From contig JAKPAN010000284.1 in assembly GCA_029779475.1 (NCBI GenBank), positions 1-51,070 on the forward strand: DNA of 51,070 nucleotides, in the 5' to 3' direction. Positions 37,375 to 48,223 of this stretch are shown piece after piece. The notes below the pieces were generated by a model that was not told the DNA's origin, made no database searches, and worked only from the letters and a program-made list of their open reading frames with translations. Numbering within the stretch: position 1 is the first letter of the stretch; every line of letters begins with the position of its first letter. The translations under genes were made by a program, and so were the position numbers. Origin of the DNA: Pseudomonadota bacterium (GTDB taxonomy: Bacteria > Pseudomonadota > Gammaproteobacteria > Xanthomonadales > Rhodanobacteraceae).

Positions 37375-38187
37375 TTAACGCGCCGGCGGATCCGGCACGA
37401 ACGCGCCCGGAAACGGCTGCGGATCGCGGCGCGCGATCGGCCGTTCGATGATGCCCTGCGCGACGAGGTTGGCGTAGCTGTCGTAGCGGATCGCGAGCGT
37501 TTCCGCCGGCGTGCGCGTCGCGCGCTCGAAGTCGGTCTGATCGACGTGCGCGAATTCACGCGCGCCATGTCCGGTGCCGAGGCTTTCCGCACGACGCGTC
37601 GGCGAGGCCGATTTCGCGAGCGATTCCTGCGCGCGCGCCGCGGGCCTGGCGGCGTCCATCGCGCCGGCGGCTTCGCTTTGCGCCGGTGCGGGTACGGAGG
37701 ACGGCGGTGGCGCCGCGTCGGCGATCGCTTCGCGCTCGCGCCATTCGGGCGCACGTTCGGCGAACACGGCGACGCCGATCACGCCGACGTTCGCGGGCCG
37801 GCCGGTGCGCGCGGCGTAGCTGTTCGAGAGCGCGGTGAAGTTGAACTGCGCGATCTCGTCGAGGCTTTTGCGCCAGCCGGCGATTTCGGTCGATTGCCAC
37901 GCATCGAGCACGTAGCCGGTCTGGTTGGGATTTGCGGTCTGGCCGCTTACGGCGTTGACGCCGTCGACGCTGAGCACGGCGAGCACGCGGCCGCCGCTGC
38001 GGTTGGTCAGCCTTACCGAGTAGCGGTGGCCGGGCGTGCCGGCGACGTAGAGTTTTCCGCCGGACGCGTAGGTCGGCAGCGTCTGGCCGCTGTCGCGGTC
38101 GACGACGGCGAGGTCGAGCAGATTGCCCGCGCGCGCAGGCGTGGCGGCAGCGAGGGCAAGGACGGCGGCGCAAAGCAGGGTTCGCAT
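37375..38187 (-). CDS. exported protein of unknown function
   Basis: A 270-residue secreted protein with a Sec signal peptide (MRTLLCAAVLALAAATPARA). The N-terminal 150 residues form a conserved-looking domain: GNLLDLAVVDRDSGQTLPTY, GTPGHRYSVRLTNRSGGRVL, VLSVDGVNAVSGQTA and AGWRKSLDE, FTALSNSYAARTGRPANVGV. The rest is low-complexity Ala/Pro/Ser. This two-part form occurs in hypothetical proteins of Betaproteobacteria and Xanthomonadales; I cannot name a function. CGGAGAA precedes the ATG at 38187. Its stop is 3 bases from the end of the convergent mutM gene. Confidence 0.75.
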   Translation of the reverse strand: MRTLLCAAVLALAAATPARAGNLLDLAVVDRDSGQTLPTYASGGKLYVAGTPGHRYSVRLTNRSGGRVLAVLSVDGVNAVSGQTANPNQTGYVLDAWQSTEIAGWRKSLDEIAQFNFTALSNSYAARTGRPANVGVIGVAVFAERAPEWREREAIADAAPPPSSVPAPAQSEAAGAMDAARPAARAQESLAKSASPTRRAESLGTGHGAREFAHVDQTDFERATRTPAETLAIRYDSYANLVAQGIIERPIARRDPQPFPGAFVPDPPAR

Positions 38188-38319
38188 GGCGGTTCTCCGT
38201 TTGGGGGCGGGAGCTGCAACGCGCACGCGTCGCCGCCGGGGTTTCGCCGCCGCCGCGCGGTTAAGCCTGGGCGTGGTTGCCGCTACACTGGCCAGTCCCG
38301 CGTCATTGAAGTCCGTTCG

Positions 38320-39669
38320 ATGCAACACAAACGCCGCATCCTCACCGGCATCACCACCTCCGGCACGCCGCACCTGGGCAACTACGTCGGCGCGATCCGC
38401 CCGGCGATCGCCGCGAGCCGCAAGGACGACGCCGAGTCGTTCTACTTCCTCGCCGACTACCACGCGCTGATCAAGACCGGCGATCCCGCGCGCGTGCAGC
38501 GCTCGACGCTCGAAATCGCGGCGAGCTGGCTCGCCTGCGGACTCGATCCGGACAAGGTGTTCTTCTACCGCCAGTCCGACATCCCGGAAATTCCGGAACT
38601 CACCTGGCTGCTCACCTGCGTCACCGCCAAGGGCTTGCTCAACCGCGCGCATGCGTACAAGGCCGCGGTCGATGCGAACGTGTCCGGCGGCGACGATCCC
38701 GACGCGGGCGTCACCGCGGGCCTGTACATGTATCCCGTGCTCATGGCCGCGGACATCCTCATCTTCAACGCGAACGAAGTGCCGGTCGGCCGCGACCAGA
38801 TCCAGCACATCGAGATGGCGCGCGACATCGGCCAGCGCTTCAACCACCTCTACGGCGGCGACTACTTCACGCTGCCCGAGGCGAAGATCGAGGAGAACGT
38901 CGCGACCTTGCCCGGCACCGACGGCCGCAAGATGTCCAAGAGCTACGACAACACGATTCCCTTGTGGCTGCCCGCAAACGAGTTGAAGAAGGCGATCCTC
39001 GGCATCGTCACCGACTCGCGCATGCCGGGCGAAGCGAAGGATGCGGATACGTCGAACATCTTCGCGATCTACCAGGCCTTCGCGACACCCGCGGAAACCG
39101 CGGCGATGCGCGAAGCGTTCGCCGCCGGCATCGGCTGGGGCGACGCGAAACAGAAACTGTTCGAGCGCGTCGATGCGGAACTGGCGCCGATGCGCGAGAA
39201 ATACGACGCGCTTGTCGCAAATCCCGTGCGCATCGAGGAACTGCTGCATGCGGGTGCGGACAAGGCGCGTGCGCGCAGCCGGTCGTTCATCGAAGACCTG
39301 CGTCGCGCGGCGGGGATTCGTCGCTTGACGGATGTGTCCGCCCCCGTGAAGGCCGCCGCTGTCGCCGCCGCCGCGCTGCCGCAGTTCAAGCGCTATCGCG
39401 AGAAGGACGGCAAGTTCTACTTCAAGCTCGAAGCCGATGACGGCACGCTGCTGTTGCAGAGCCATGCCTTCGATGCGCCGCAGGCCTCGGGGCAGGTCAT
39501 CAACGCGCTCGTTGATGCGGGCGGTGACGGCGATGCCGTCAAGGCCTTGTTGTCCGATGCCGTCGCGGCGGATGAAGCGGCGCCATCGCTCGATGCGATC
39601 GTCAGTGCACTGGCGGCGCTGAAAACGGACAGGCTCGAACGGGAAGCGCAGAAAGCCGCGTCGCAATGA
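38320..39669 (+). CDS. trpS: tryptophanyl-tRNA synthetase with C-terminal extension
   Basis: Charges tRNA-Trp. Class I signatures are the HIGH-like TPHLGNYVGA and GRKMSKSYDN (KMSKS). The synthetase core ends near residue 340. A further 110 residues include QFKRYREKDGKFYFKLEADD and LLLQSHAF, a pattern like DUF1508/YegP domains, then an acidic Ala-rich tail. Extended TrpS proteins of about 430-450 residues are usual in Xanthomonadales. The ATG at 38320 is preceded by a TTAAGC-17-TACACT element (weak promoter candidate). The stop overlaps the lpxO start (ATGA). Confidence 0.94.
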   Translation: MQHKRRILTGITTSGTPHLGNYVGAIRPAIAASRKDDAESFYFLADYHALIKTGDPARVQRSTLEIAASWLACGLDPDKVFFYRQSDIPEIPELTWLLTCVTAKGLLNRAHAYKAAVDANVSGGDDPDAGVTAGLYMYPVLMAADILIFNANEVPVGRDQIQHIEMARDIGQRFNHLYGGDYFTLPEAKIEENVATLPGTDGRKMSKSYDNTIPLWLPANELKKAILGIVTDSRMPGEAKDADTSNIFAIYQAFATPAETAAMREAFAAGIGWGDAKQKLFERVDAELAPMREKYDALVANPVRIEELLHAGADKARARSRSFIEDLRRAAGIRRLTDVSAPVKAAAVAAAALPQFKRYREKDGKFYFKLEADDGTLLLQSHAFDAPQASGQVINALVDAGGDGDAVKALLSDAVAADEAAPSLDAIVSALAALKTDRLEREAQKAASQ

Positions 39670-40604
39670 TTCCGAACTTCCGCCTCGTCCTGCTCGCCCT
39701 CGTCGCGTTCTACGTTGCGAGCGTGCTGTTCGTGCATTTCCGTGGTCGCGTGCGGCTGTCGCTCAAGCGCCAGCTCACCGATCACTCCGGCCTGTTCGCG
39801 CCGTACAACGTGTTCGCCTATCTGCTCTCGGCGGTGCCGGCGAAGCCGTATCTCGACCGCGATGCGTTCGCGCATCTCGATCCGCTGCGCGACCACTGGC
39901 AGACGATCCGCGACGAGGCCACGCATCTGTTCGACGAGGGCTACATCCGCGCCGCGGAGAAGAACAACGACGCGAGTTTCGCCTCGTTCTTCAAGGAAGG
40001 CTGGAAGCGTTTCTATCTCAAGTGGTACGGCGAACCGCTTGAATCGGCGCATGCGCTGTGTCCGAACACCGTCGCGCTGGTCGAGAAGATCCCGCAGGTG
40101 AAGGCGGCGATGTTCGCGCTGCTGCCGCCGGGATCGAAGCTCAATCCGCATCGCGATCCGTTCGCCGGATCGCTGCGTTATCACCTCGGCCTGATCACGC
40201 CGAATTCCGACCTCTGCCACATCGTCGTCGACGGCGAGTCTTATGCTTGGCGCGACGGCGAGGACGTGCTCTTCGACGAAACCTTCGTGCACTGGGCCGA
40301 GAACCGCACCGACACGACGCGCGTGATCCTGTTCTGCGACGTCGAACGTCCGCTGCGCACGCCGCTCATGCGCGGCATCAACCGCTTCGTCAGCCGCGTG
40401 CTCGGCCAGGCGACCGCGACGCAGAACGTCGGCGGCGAACGCGTCGGGCTCGTCAATCGACTCTACGCCTTCGCCGATGCGGTCGGCGTGCAGCGCAAAC
40501 GTTTCAAGCGCCGCTTTCCGCTCGGCTACAAGGCGACGCGCATCGTGCTCGTGCTTGCGCTGCTCGCGTGGCTGATGTCGCCGTGGTTGCCGCGCATCGC
40601 CTGA
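39666..40604 (+). CDS. lpxO: LpxO-like aspartyl/asparaginyl beta-hydroxylase family enzyme
   Basis: A 312-residue Fe(II)/2-oxoglutarate-dependent hydroxylase. LpxO hydroxylates a secondary acyl chain of lipid A at the inner membrane. N- and C-terminal membrane helices bracket the catalytic domain. Iron ligands appear as H-x-D in NPHRDPFAG and the distal histidine in FDETFVHWAENRTDTTRV; RYHLGL supports 2-oxoglutarate binding. The substrate has not been shown here. Translationally coupled to trpS. Gene symbol is by family resemblance. Confidence 0.82.
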   Translation: MIPNFRLVLLALVAFYVASVLFVHFRGRVRLSLKRQLTDHSGLFAPYNVFAYLLSAVPAKPYLDRDAFAHLDPLRDHWQTIRDEATHLFDEGYIRAAEKNNDASFASFFKEGWKRFYLKWYGEPLESAHALCPNTVALVEKIPQVKAAMFALLPPGSKLNPHRDPFAGSLRYHLGLITPNSDLCHIVVDGESYAWRDGEDVLFDETFVHWAENRTDTTRVILFCDVERPLRTPLMRGINRFVSRVLGQATATQNVGGERVGLVNRLYAFADAVGVQRKRFKRRFPLGYKATRIVLVLALLAWLMSPWLPRIA

Positions 40605-40756
40605 CGCGCGGTCTCGTCGATTTGCCGAAATGACGCAGGGCGTGCGCGGTTCTTCGGCCGCCCTGTCGGTGGCTGCGATTCGATATCGTGTCGATCGGCT
40701 CCGATCTTGCGATCGGCGGCTTTCGTATCGATGAGTCGGCCTCCAGCGCCGGTGCG

Positions 40757-42135
<1,379 letters not shown>

Positions 42136-42198
42136 GCAGAGTGAGTGGTTCAGGCCATCACTGGCGGCTTGAAGGCCGCTCGTACAAGCGGCCGAGAA

Positions 42199-45100
42199 TC
42201 ACGCCGCGACGCGATCCGCAGCCGGATTGCGCCACGCGGCGAGCAGGTCGTCCTGCCGCTTCATCGCGTTCTCGAAGTGGCGTTCCTTGACGTGACCATA
42301 GCCGCGGATATGTTCCGGCACCGAGGCGATGTCGACGGCGAGCGCGTGGTTCTCGCCATTCAAGCCGGCGATGAGTTCGTCGACGGTCTTGCCGTAATCG
42401 GCGATGAGCTTGCGTTCCATCCTGCGCTCGGCCGTCTTGCCGAACACGTCGAACGCGCCGCCGCGCAGGCCGCGCATCTTCGCGAGCAACTTGAACGCCT
42501 TGAACACCCACGGGCCGTACTCGGCTTTCTTGAGGTTGCCGTCGGCGTCGCGCTTGGCCAGCAGCGGCGGCGCGAGATTGAAGTGCAGCTTGAAGTCGCC
42601 GTCGAAGGTGTCGCGGATGCGCTGCTCGAAATCGCCGCTCGTGTAGAGGCGCGCGACCTCGTACTCGTCCTTGTAGGCCATGAGCTTGAACGCGTAGCGC
42701 GCGACGGCCTCGGTCAGCGTGGTGAAGCCGGGCGTTTTCGCTTGTTCGGCCGCGCGCACCTTGTCGACGAGCGCGCGGTATTTCGCGGCGTAGGCGGCGT
42801 TCTGGTAGTCGGTGAGGAAGGCGACGCGGCGCGCGATGCGTTCATCGAGCGAGGCGCTCATCGTCGCGTCGTCAAGCGCGTCGGCATTGCCGTTCGAAGC
42901 GGCGCGACGCACCGGCAGCGCCAGCGGAATCGAGCCGCTCGGCGTGTGCGGATTCGGCAAACCGGCTGCCTTGCGCACCGCGACGATGTCGTGCGCGGCC
43001 ATGCGGCCCCAGTTGAACGCGGCCTTGTTCATCTCGATCGCAGCGGCGTTGAGTTCGATCGCGCGCATCAGCGCATCGTGCGACAGCGGCACCCAGCCCT
43101 TCTGCCACGCGTAGCCGAGCATAAACAGGTTCGCCGCGATCGTGTCGCCGAGCAGCGCAGTCGCGAGCTCGGTCGCATCGACGAGTTCGGGCGACGCGCC
43201 GTCGAGCGCGGTCTTCACCGCATCGATGATCTGCTGCGCGGGGAACTGCATGTCGGGCTTCATCGTGAACGTGCCCGGCATCGCCTCGTAGCTGTTGAGC
43301 ACGACGCGCGAGCGGCCGGCGCGAATCTTCGACAGCGCCCAGTAGTCGTTGACGACGACGATGTCGCAGCCGAGCACGAGGTCGGCCTCGCCCGCGGCGA
43401 TGCGCACGGCGTGGATGTCGTCCGGCGACTTCGCGATGCGCAGATGGCACGTCACCGCGCCGCCTTTCTGCGCGAGGCCGGTCTGGTCGAGCACCGTGCT
43501 GCCCTTGCCTTCGAGATGCGCAGCCATGCCGATCAGCGCGCCGATCGTGACCACGCCCGTGCCGCCGATGCCGGTAACGAGAATGTTCCACGGCTGCGCG
43601 AGATCGCTCGCGAACGCGGGCGCGGGCAACGTCGAAAAATCGACTGCGCTTTGGCCTTTCTTCTTCTTGAGTCCGCCGCCGATCACCGAAACGAAACTCG
43701 GGCAGAAGCCCTTCGCGCAGGAGAAATCCTTGTTGCAGTTGCTCTGGTCGATCTCGCGCTTGCGGCCGTATTCGGTTTCCTTCGGCAGCACGGAGACGCA
43801 GAACGATTTCTCGCCGCAGTCGCCGCAGCCTTCGCAGACGAGTGAGTTGATGAACAGGCGCTTTTTCGGATCTTCCATCTTGCCGCGCTTGCGGCGGCGG
43901 CGCTTTTCGGTCGCGCAGGTCTGGTCGTAGATGAGCACGCTGACGCCTTCGATCTCGCGCATGCGCTTCTGCACCGCGTCGAGTTCGTCGCGATGGATGA
44001 ATTCGACGCCGGCCGGGAACAGCTCGGGCTTGCTCCACTTCGCGATGTCGTCGCTGACGACGATGATCGTCTGCACGCCTTCGCTGCGCACCTGATGCGC
44101 GATGTCGGGCACGGTGAGCGTGCCGTCGACGGGCTGGCCGCCGGTCATCGCGACCGCGTCGTTGTAGAGGATCTTGTAGGTGATGTTGACCTTGGCCGCG
44201 ATCGCCTGGCGGATCGCGAGCGAGCCGGAATGGAAATACGTTCCGTCGCCGAGGTTCTGGAACACGTGCTTGGTTTCGGTGAACGGCGCTTGCCCGCACC
44301 ACGTCGTGCCTTCGCCGCCCATTTGCGTGAAGGTGTCGGTGCGGCGATCCATCCACGTCACCATGTAGTGGCAGCCGATGCCGCCGAGCGCGCGCGAGCC
44401 TTCCGGCACGTTCGTCGACGTGTTGTGCGGGCAGCCCGAGCAGTAGTGCGCGGCACGCGGGAAGTTCGCGCGTGGCAGCGTGAGTTCCTTTTCCTTCGCC
44501 TCGATCCACGCCACGCGCGCCTTGATCGCATCGCTGGTGAAGAAGCGGCCGAGGCGCTTGGCGATGACCAGCGCGATCATCGCCGGCGTCAGTTCGTTCG
44601 TGCTCGGCAGGATCCAGTTTCCGTCTTCATCGTACTTGCCGACGATGTGCGGACGCGCGTCCCAATTGAACATGTATTCCTTCATCTGCGATTCGATGAA
44701 GGAACGCTTCTCCTCGACGACGATGATGTCCTCGAGCCCGCGTGCGAAGTCGCGGATGCCGACCGGCTCGAGCGGCCAGGTCATGCCGACCTTGTAGACG
44801 CGGATGCCGATGTCGCGCGCCATCTCCGCGCTGATGCCGAGGTATTCGAGCGCTTGCAGCACGTCGAGATAACTCTTGCCGGTGGTGACGATGCCAAGGC
44901 GCGCCTTCGGCGAATCGACGACGATGCGGTCGATCTTGTTCGCGCGCGCGAACGCCTGCGAAGCCTGCACGGCGTACTGATGCAGGCGCATTTCCTGGTT
45001 CAGCGGCGGATCGGGCCAGCGGATGTTGAGGCCGCCCGCCGGCAGCGCGAAATCTTCCGGCAGCACGATGTCGAGCTGGTGCGGATTGACGTTGACGCTC

Positions 45101-45762
45101 GCCGACGATTCGACCGTTTCCGCGATCGTCTTGAAACCGACCCAGCGGCCGGTGAAGCGCGACATCGCCCAGCCGAGCAGGCCCATGTCGAGGATGTCCT
45201 GCACGCCGGCCGGGTTCAGCACCGGCATCATTGCGCTGACGAATTCGAGTTCCGAACCGTGCGGCAGTGTCGACGAACGACACGCGTGGTCGTCCGCCGC
45301 GAGCGCGAGCACGCCGCCGAACCTCGACGTGCCGGCCGCGTTGCCGTGCTTGAACACGTCGCCGCAGCGATCCACGCCCGGGCCCTTGCCGTACCACATC
45401 GCGAACACGCCGTCGTACTTCGCGCCGGGGAACAGGTTCGCCTGTTGCGTGCCCCACACCATCGTCGCGCCGAGGTCTTCGTTGAGGCCGGGCTGGAACT
45501 CGATGTTCGACGCCTTGAGGTGCTTCTTCGCCTTCCACAGTTCGAGGTCGAAGCCACCGAGCGGCGAACCGCGATAGCCCGAGATGAAACCCGCCGTGTT
45601 CGCGCCCGCCGCACGGTCGCGCATCTGCTGCATCAGCGGCAGCCGCACCAGCGCCTGCACGCCGGAAAGATAGATGCGCCCTTCGGTGCGCGTGTACTTG
45701 TGTTCGAGCGTGTACGTCTCGTCGATGTTCGGACGATCGATCGCGGGCGCGAGGGCGGACAT
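42199..45762 (-). CDS. indolepyruvate:ferredoxin oxidoreductase, fused alpha and beta subunits
   Basis: A 1187-residue oxidoreductase that decarboxylates aryl pyruvates to acyl-CoA, passing electrons to ferredoxin; it is used in aromatic amino acid catabolism. The N-terminal third contains the pyrimidine-binding domain (GYRGSPLGGFD). The thiamine-diphosphate region follows, including CSGCPHNTSTN and GGIGCHYM. An Fe-S segment is CEGCGDCGEKSFCVSV and NCNKDFSCAKGFCPSF. The C-terminal gamma-like domain is TGIGGTGVVTIGALIGMAAH, then the family-specific tail. The ATG at 45762 gives a normal N-terminus, and AGGGA precedes it. The upstream extension of the frame is not coding. Confidence 0.92.
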   Translation of the reverse strand: MSALAPAIDRPNIDETYTLEHKYTRTEGRIYLSGVQALVRLPLMQQMRDRAAGANTAGFISGYRGSPLGGFDLELWKAKKHLKASNIEFQPGLNEDLGATMVWGTQQANLFPGAKYDGVFAMWYGKGPGVDRCGDVFKHGNAAGTSRFGGVLALAADDHACRSSTLPHGSELEFVSAMMPVLNPAGVQDILDMGLLGWAMSRFTGRWVGFKTIAETVESSASVNVNPHQLDIVLPEDFALPAGGLNIRWPDPPLNQEMRLHQYAVQASQAFARANKIDRIVVDSPKARLGIVTTGKSYLDVLQALEYLGISAEMARDIGIRVYKVGMTWPLEPVGIRDFARGLEDIIVVEEKRSFIESQMKEYMFNWDARPHIVGKYDEDGNWILPSTNELTPAMIALVIAKRLGRFFTSDAIKARVAWIEAKEKELTLPRANFPRAAHYCSGCPHNTSTNVPEGSRALGGIGCHYMVTWMDRRTDTFTQMGGEGTTWCGQAPFTETKHVFQNLGDGTYFHSGSLAIRQAIAAKVNITYKILYNDAVAMTGGQPVDGTLTVPDIAHQVRSEGVQTIIVVSDDIAKWSKPELFPAGVEFIHRDELDAVQKRMREIEGVSVLIYDQTCATEKRRRRKRGKMEDPKKRLFINSLVCEGCGDCGEKSFCVSVLPKETEYGRKREIDQSNCNKDFSCAKGFCPSFVSVIGGGLKKKKGQSAVDFSTLPAPAFASDLAQPWNILVTGIGGTGVVTIGALIGMAAHLEGKGSTVLDQTGLAQKGGAVTCHLRIAKSPDDIHAVRIAAGEADLVLGCDIVVVNDYWALSKIRAGRSRVVLNSYEAMPGTFTMKPDMQFPAQQIIDAVKTALDGASPELVDATELATALLGDTIAANLFMLGYAWQKGWVPLSHDALMRAIELNAAAIEMNKAAFNWGRMAAHDIVAVRKAAGLPNPHTPSGSIPLALPVRRAASNGNADALDDATMSASLDERIARRVAFLTDYQNAAYAAKYRALVDKVRAAEQAKTPGFTTLTEAVARYAFKLMAYKDEYEVARLYTSGDFEQRIRDTFDGDFKLHFNLAPPLLAKRDADGNLKKAEYGPWVFKAFKLLAKMRGLRGGAFDVFGKTAERRMERKLIADYGKTVDELIAGLNGENHALAVDIASVPEHIRGYGHVKERHFENAMKRQDDLLAAWRNPAADRVAA

Positions 45763-45892
45763 GGGGAATCCCTGATGGAAGGCTGGGTAACCGGCGATTT
45801 TAGCGGAATGGCGTCCGGCATTGACCGGGGACAAGGCCAAGCGCCGCAGCGGGCGCAAGAATGGCCTGATTTCCAAATTTTCAGGATTTGCA

Positions 45893-46669
45893 ATGGCTAC
45901 AGAATTGTTCCGCAGCGGCGACCACGTCTGCGTCGCCTTCAACGATCTCGTGCGAGGCGACGACGGCGTACAAGCCAACCAGTTCCTGATCCAGCACGGC
46001 AACGCGTCGGCGCTGATCGATCCGGGCGGCGCGCTGCTGTATACGCCGCTGAGCCTGGCGCTGCCGCAATATGTACAGCCGCGCGACCTGACCTGGATTC
46101 TCGCGTCGCACCAGGATCCCGACATCATCGGTTCCGTCGACAGCTGGCTGCTCTACACGCAGGCGCGCGTGGTCTGTTCGCGCCTCTGGGGCCGTTTCAT
46201 TCCGCACAGCGTGCCGCACTACCAGAAGAACGCCGGCGTAGATCGATACCTGCTGCTGCCCGACGAAGGCATGGAGATTCCGCTCGGCAACACGCAAATC
46301 CGCGCGGTGCCGGCGCATTTCCTGCATAGCGTCGGCAACTTCCAGTTCTACGATCCGGTCAGCCGCATCCTGTTCAGCGGCGACCTTGGCGCTTCGATGC
46401 TCGAGGCGGGCGTGGCCTATGCTCCCGTCGAAGATTTCGACGCGCACATCCCGCGCATGGCGGGTTTCCACCGGCGCTACATGGCGTCGAACCGGGCCTG
46501 CCGCTGGTGGGCGCGGCGGGCGCGCGAACTCGACATCGACATGATCGTGCCGCAGCACGGCCTGCCGATCCGCGGCGCGCGCGATGTCGCGCGCTTCATC
46601 GACTGGGTGGATGGCCTCGTCTGCGGCGTCGACCTGCTGCCCGAGGATCCGTCGAGCGCTCTGCTGTGA
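45893..46669 (+). CDS. metallo-beta-lactamase-fold protein of the flavodiiron (ODP) type, no flavodoxin domain
   Basis: A 258-residue protein with the oxygen-binding diiron-protein version of the MBL fold. Instead of the usual HxHxDH it has H73-x-D75-P-D77 (SHQDPDIIGS), with later ligands in PAHFLHSVGNF, FSGDLGAS and PQHGLPI. Flavodiiron proteins with this domain reduce O2 or NO but carry an FMN-binding flavodoxin domain, absent here, so electron input would need another partner. AGGA (45883-45886) fits the ATG at 45893. It is divergent from the oxidoreductase gene. Confidence 0.82.
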   Translation: MATELFRSGDHVCVAFNDLVRGDDGVQANQFLIQHGNASALIDPGGALLYTPLSLALPQYVQPRDLTWILASHQDPDIIGSVDSWLLYTQARVVCSRLWGRFIPHSVPHYQKNAGVDRYLLLPDEGMEIPLGNTQIRAVPAHFLHSVGNFQFYDPVSRILFSGDLGASMLEAGVAYAPVEDFDAHIPRMAGFHRRYMASNRACRWWARRARELDIDMIVPQHGLPIRGARDVARFIDWVDGLVCGVDLLPEDPSSALL

Positions 46670-46707
46670 GCTGGCCTGCGTTCGCAGGGCTGCGCAGGTA
46701 GAACGCC

Positions 46708-46731
46708 GCCGACGCGCGCGGTCGGCATTTT
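46708..46731 (+). terminator. intrinsic terminator candidate
   Basis: GCCGAC-GCGCGCG-GTCGGC followed by ATTTTC, about 40 bases after the MBL-fold gene. Directly behind lies a second perfect stem-loop (GGAGCGGCAG/CTGCCGCTCC, 46733-46757). Confidence 0.55.
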
Positions 46732-46902
46732 CGGAGCGGCAGACCTACTGCCGCTCCCGCCACGCCCACGGCGCGGCTTTACTCCATTTTGCGCGACGCG
46801 GCTCGCGAGGCCGGCGTTGCGCGCGATGCCTTGCACGCGTTCGCGCCCATGTCCTAGTCTCGCCGTTTCGCGCGGCAGTCCGCTGCGCCGAGGGGAAAAT
46901 CC

Positions 46903-48219
46903 ATGCTCGACGCCCTGGCGCACATCGCCTTCGGCCTGTTCGGCCTTGCCATGCTCATCGGCATTGCTTGGCTGTTCTCGAACAACAAGCGCGCCGTGGA
47001 CTGGAAACTCGTCGGCACCGGCGTCGCGCTGCAGATCACCTTCGCCGCGATCGTGCTCAAGCTGCCGCTCGGCCGCGAGGTGTTCAACGGCATCGCGACC
47101 GGCTTCGTGAAATTGCTCGACTACGTGAACGTCGGCTCGACCTTCATCTTCGGCAGCTTCATGGACACCTCGAAGTTCGGCTTCGTGTTCGCTGTGCAGG
47201 TGCTGCCGACGATCATCTTCTTCGCCTCGCTCACCGGCGTCCTCTACCACCTCGGCGTCATGCAGAAGATCGTCAAGGGTATGGCCTGGGTCATCACCAA
47301 GGTCATGCGCGTGTCCGGCGCGGAAACGACGAGCGTGTGCGCGAGCGTGTTCATCGGCCAGACCGAAGCGCCGCTGACGATCAAGCCCTACATCGAGCGC
47401 ATGACGCAGTCCGAACTCATGACCGTGATGATCGGCGGCATGGCGCACATCGCCGGCAGCGTCATGGCCGCCTACGTCGGCCTGCTCGGCGGCGACGATC
47501 CGGTGCAGAAGCAGTTCTTCGCCAAACACCTGCTCACCGCGAGCATCATGGCCGCGCCGGCCACGCTCATGCTCGCGAAGATCCTCGTGCCGGAAACCGA
47601 AGAGCCGCTCACGCGCGGCACCGTCAAACTCGATGTCGAGAAATCCACGGCCAACGTCATCGACGCCGCCGCGTCGGGCGCGGGCGACGGCCTGCGACTC
47701 GCGCTCAACGTCGGCGCGATGCTGCTCGCCTTCATCGCGCTGATCGCGCTCGTCAACGGCCCGATCCAGTGGCTCGGCACGCATGCGTGGGGCAGCGATC
47801 CGACGTCCACGCTCAACGCGTGGCTGTCGGCGCACGCGGGCCATCCGGTCGAGTTCTCGTTGCAGACGATCTTCGGCTGGGTGCTTGCGCCGATTGCGTG
47901 GCTCATCGGCGTGCCGTGGCAAGACGCGACGCTCGTCGGCAGCTTCATCGGCGAAAAGGTCGTCATCAACGAATTCGTCGCCTATGTCGACATGTCGAAG
48001 AACCTGTCGCTGATGACCAAGGAAAGCCAGCTCATCGCGACCTACGCGCTGTGCGGCTTCGCCAACTTCTCGTCGATCGCGATCCAGATCGGCGGCATCG
48101 GCGGACTCGCGCCGAACCGCCGCGCCGACCTCGCGCGCTTCGGCCTGCGCGCCGTGCTCGGCGGCTCGCTGGCGACGTTCATGACGGCGACCATCGCCGG
48201 CGTGCTCGAACAGCTCTGA
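46903..48219 (+). CDS. concentrative nucleoside transporter (NupC/CNT family)
   Basis: A 438-residue inner-membrane symporter importing nucleosides with H+ or Na+. CNT signatures are the GQTEAPLTIKP motif, EKVVINEFVAY and CGFANFSSIAIQIGG. The gate domain GGMAHIAGSVMAAYVG is also characteristic. GGGGAAAA precedes the ATG. Upstream, TTGCAC-18-TAGTCT (46831-46860) is a weak promoter candidate. It is followed four bases later by a ribokinase-like gene, so both likely serve nucleoside salvage. Confidence 0.93.
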   Translation: MLDALAHIAFGLFGLAMLIGIAWLFSNNKRAVDWKLVGTGVALQITFAAIVLKLPLGREVFNGIATGFVKLLDYVNVGSTFIFGSFMDTSKFGFVFAVQVLPTIIFFASLTGVLYHLGVMQKIVKGMAWVITKVMRVSGAETTSVCASVFIGQTEAPLTIKPYIERMTQSELMTVMIGGMAHIAGSVMAAYVGLLGGDDPVQKQFFAKHLLTASIMAAPATLMLAKILVPETEEPLTRGTVKLDVEKSTANVIDAAASGAGDGLRLALNVGAMLLAFIALIALVNGPIQWLGTHAWGSDPTSTLNAWLSAHAGHPVEFSLQTIFGWVLAPIAWLIGVPWQDATLVGSFIGEKVVINEFVAYVDMSKNLSLMTKESQLIATYALCGFANFSSIAIQIGGIGGLAPNRRADLARFGLRAVLGGSLATFMTATIAGVLEQL

Positions 48220-48223
48220 GCGC

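Noticed and set aside
40701-40716. Stem-loop CCGATC-TTGC-GATCGG between lpxO and ligB as a terminator
   Set aside because: Short stem and no T-tract on either strand; recorded only as a weak hairpin.
43993-46329. 778-residue plus-strand ORF opposite the indolepyruvate oxidoreductase
   Set aside because: No recognisable domain in its first 630 residues; it is antisense to a conserved enzyme and out of frame with the MBL gene.
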